DNA of 5,698 nt from Deltaproteobacteria bacterium (lineage in GTDB: Bacteria > Desulfobacterota > Desulfobacteria > Desulfobacterales > C00003060), in NCBI GenBank assembly GCA_019309245.1, contig JAFDGP010000266.1, forward strand, positions 1 through 5,698, given 5' to 3'. The notes under the pieces are model-generated. The model made no database searches and had not been told where the DNA came from. It saw only the letters and a program-made list of their open reading frames with translations. Each line of letters begins with the position of its first letter. Within the stretch, counting starts at the first letter, position 1. Positions 4,877 to 5,698 of the stretch are shown here, one piece after another. The translations under genes and the position numbers were made by a program.

Positions 4877-5698
4877 ATGGTTGAAAAGGCCTCTTGCGGC
4901 TCGCCGCCGCCTCAAGGAAGGTCGATGTGGTCTGTAGACCACCACAGCCCCGGAGACGCACAAGACGGCCGGTATGACTTTGCTCCGCGACCCCTATCCG
5001 GGACCATGCGCTGGTCCATCCCCTGGGCCGACCTGATGATGACCATGCTCATCTTGTTTGTAATCCTGTATGCCTATTATTCGCCGGGCCGCAGGGTCTC
5101 CCGTCATGCGTCGTCGTCAATAGGGCCCCACGCCGGTGGTGCCGTACAGGCACAACCGGAGCCCGGTTCCGGCAATGAGCGGATGCTCAAACCCGAGTCC
5201 TCCATTGCCGACATTTACGATATGAGCGTGGCGGCGGTCCGAACAGACGATCTTCGGAGTGTTTCCAAGATCGATCTGGTCCCGGACAAGGCGGTCAGGA
5301 TCATCCTGGCTTCCGACCTGCTGTTCGATACCGGAAAGGCGGAACTCAAGCCCGGGGCCAAGCGCTCTTTGGAACGCATCGGCCGGATCATTGCAACAAG
5401 CCCTTATGTGGTGAATGTGGTAGGCCATACGGACGATATTCCCATCCATTCGGACCGGTTTCCCACGAACTGGGAGCTTTCCGCACTCCGCGCGTGCCGG
5501 GTGGCGCGGTTCCTGATCGAAACCATGAACCTTGCGGCAAACCGGTTTTATATCAGCGGCCATTCCTATTATCGGCCTATGTTTCCAAACAGTTCCGAGA
5601 TGAATCGGGCGGCCAACAGGCGTGTAGAGATCATCATTACCAAGGAACTGCCCCAAGCCCGGCCGGCCATGGAAACCGCCAGTTTCTATCCCGGTTGG
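4877..5698 (+). CDS. motB: MotB-family flagellar motor (stator) protein, partial at the right edge
   Basis: The 274 visible codons are open to the window end, so the C-terminus is missing. A single membrane helix near the N-terminus contains RWSIPWADLMMTMLILFVILYAYY (45-68). Its Asp52 sits where MotB proteins carry the proton-binding aspartate. A linker to about residue 108 follows, then the C-terminal OmpA-like peptidoglycan-binding domain: LLFDTGKAELKPGA (148-161), VVGHTDDIP (181-189), NWELSALRA (198-206) and NRAANRRVEIIIT (243-255). All key residues are present. The protein would anchor a stator unit to the cell wall with a MotA partner, which is not in the window. The start at 4877 has AAGGA about 9 nt upstream; an ATG 16 codons later (4925), behind GGAAGG, is an equally plausible start and would shorten the otherwise long cytoplasmic N-terminus. 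Confidence 0.88.
   Translation, partial: MVEKASCGSPPPQGRSMWSVDHHSPGDAQDGRYDFAPRPLSGTMRWSIPWADLMMTMLILFVILYAYYSPGRRVSRHASSSIGPHAGGAVQAQPEPGSGNERMLKPESSIADIYDMSVAAVRTDDLRSVSKIDLVPDKAVRIILASDLLFDTGKAELKPGAKRSLERIGRIIATSPYVVNVVGHTDDIPIHSDRFPTNWELSALRACRVARFLIETMNLAANRFYISGHSYYRPMFPNSSEMNRAANRRVEIIITKELPQARPAMETASFYPGW

Noticed and set aside
5117..5656. Minus-strand open frame of 179 codons opposite the MotB-family gene
   Set aside because: The plus strand here encodes an intact OmpA-like domain with GHTD and NRRVEI motifs, so the antisense frame is a shadow.

Overview
The window looks like part of a Gram-negative, sulfate-reducer-type bacterial chromosome, most likely Desulfobacterota (Desulfobacterales-like). 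This is inferred from the nickel/cobalt ECF gene order with a periplasmic NikL/CbiL-like partner, a MotB of the type common in that group, and a REP-associated transposase remnant. Base composition is moderate in the genes and more AT-rich in the gaps. No rRNA or tRNA gene and no CRISPR array was seen.

Left edge (1-653). A REP-associated tyrosine (Y1/HUH) transposase gene on the minus strand is cut short just after its Pro-Asn-His motif. It runs directly into a cluster of three AGCT(T/C)(C/A)ACATAA repeats and a perfect 24-bp palindrome. Between it and the next gene lies about 350 bp without an intact gene. That gap holds a 77-codon minus-strand frame broken by one TAG, possibly a decayed gene.

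Centre (654-3625). A compact minus-strand operon encodes a complete energy-coupling-factor metal importer in the order cbiM/nikM - nikL/cbiL-like - cbiQ - cbiO. All junctions overlap (23, 8 and 8 nt with the starts chosen here). CbiM/NikM has the Met-His N-terminus that binds the metal. The NikL-like protein is an exported, membrane-anchored accessory subunit. CbiQ is the T-component with two Ala-Arg-Gly-type coupling motifs. CbiO is the ATPase and carries a histidine-rich tail. Nickel is the likelier substrate because the usual cobalt-specific partner CbiN is missing, but cobalt cannot be excluded. Upstream of cbiM there is a possible sigma70-type promoter. Between it and the start codon lies a strong intrinsic terminator facing the operon, which suggests transcription attenuation in the leader. 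CbiQ also contains a perfect 24-bp in-frame tandem duplication within a membrane helix.

Right side (3626-5698). About 750 bp upstream of the operon promoter has no convincing gene. It contains several inverted repeats, a block open in several frames that may be a dispersed repeat, and a short sequence resembling an insertion-sequence end. Two plus-strand genes follow. One is a 99-residue protein of unknown function. The other is a MotB-family stator protein (one N-terminal membrane helix with the proton-carrying Asp, and a C-terminal OmpA-like peptidoglycan-binding domain), whose reading frame runs off the right edge. No motA is visible in the window.
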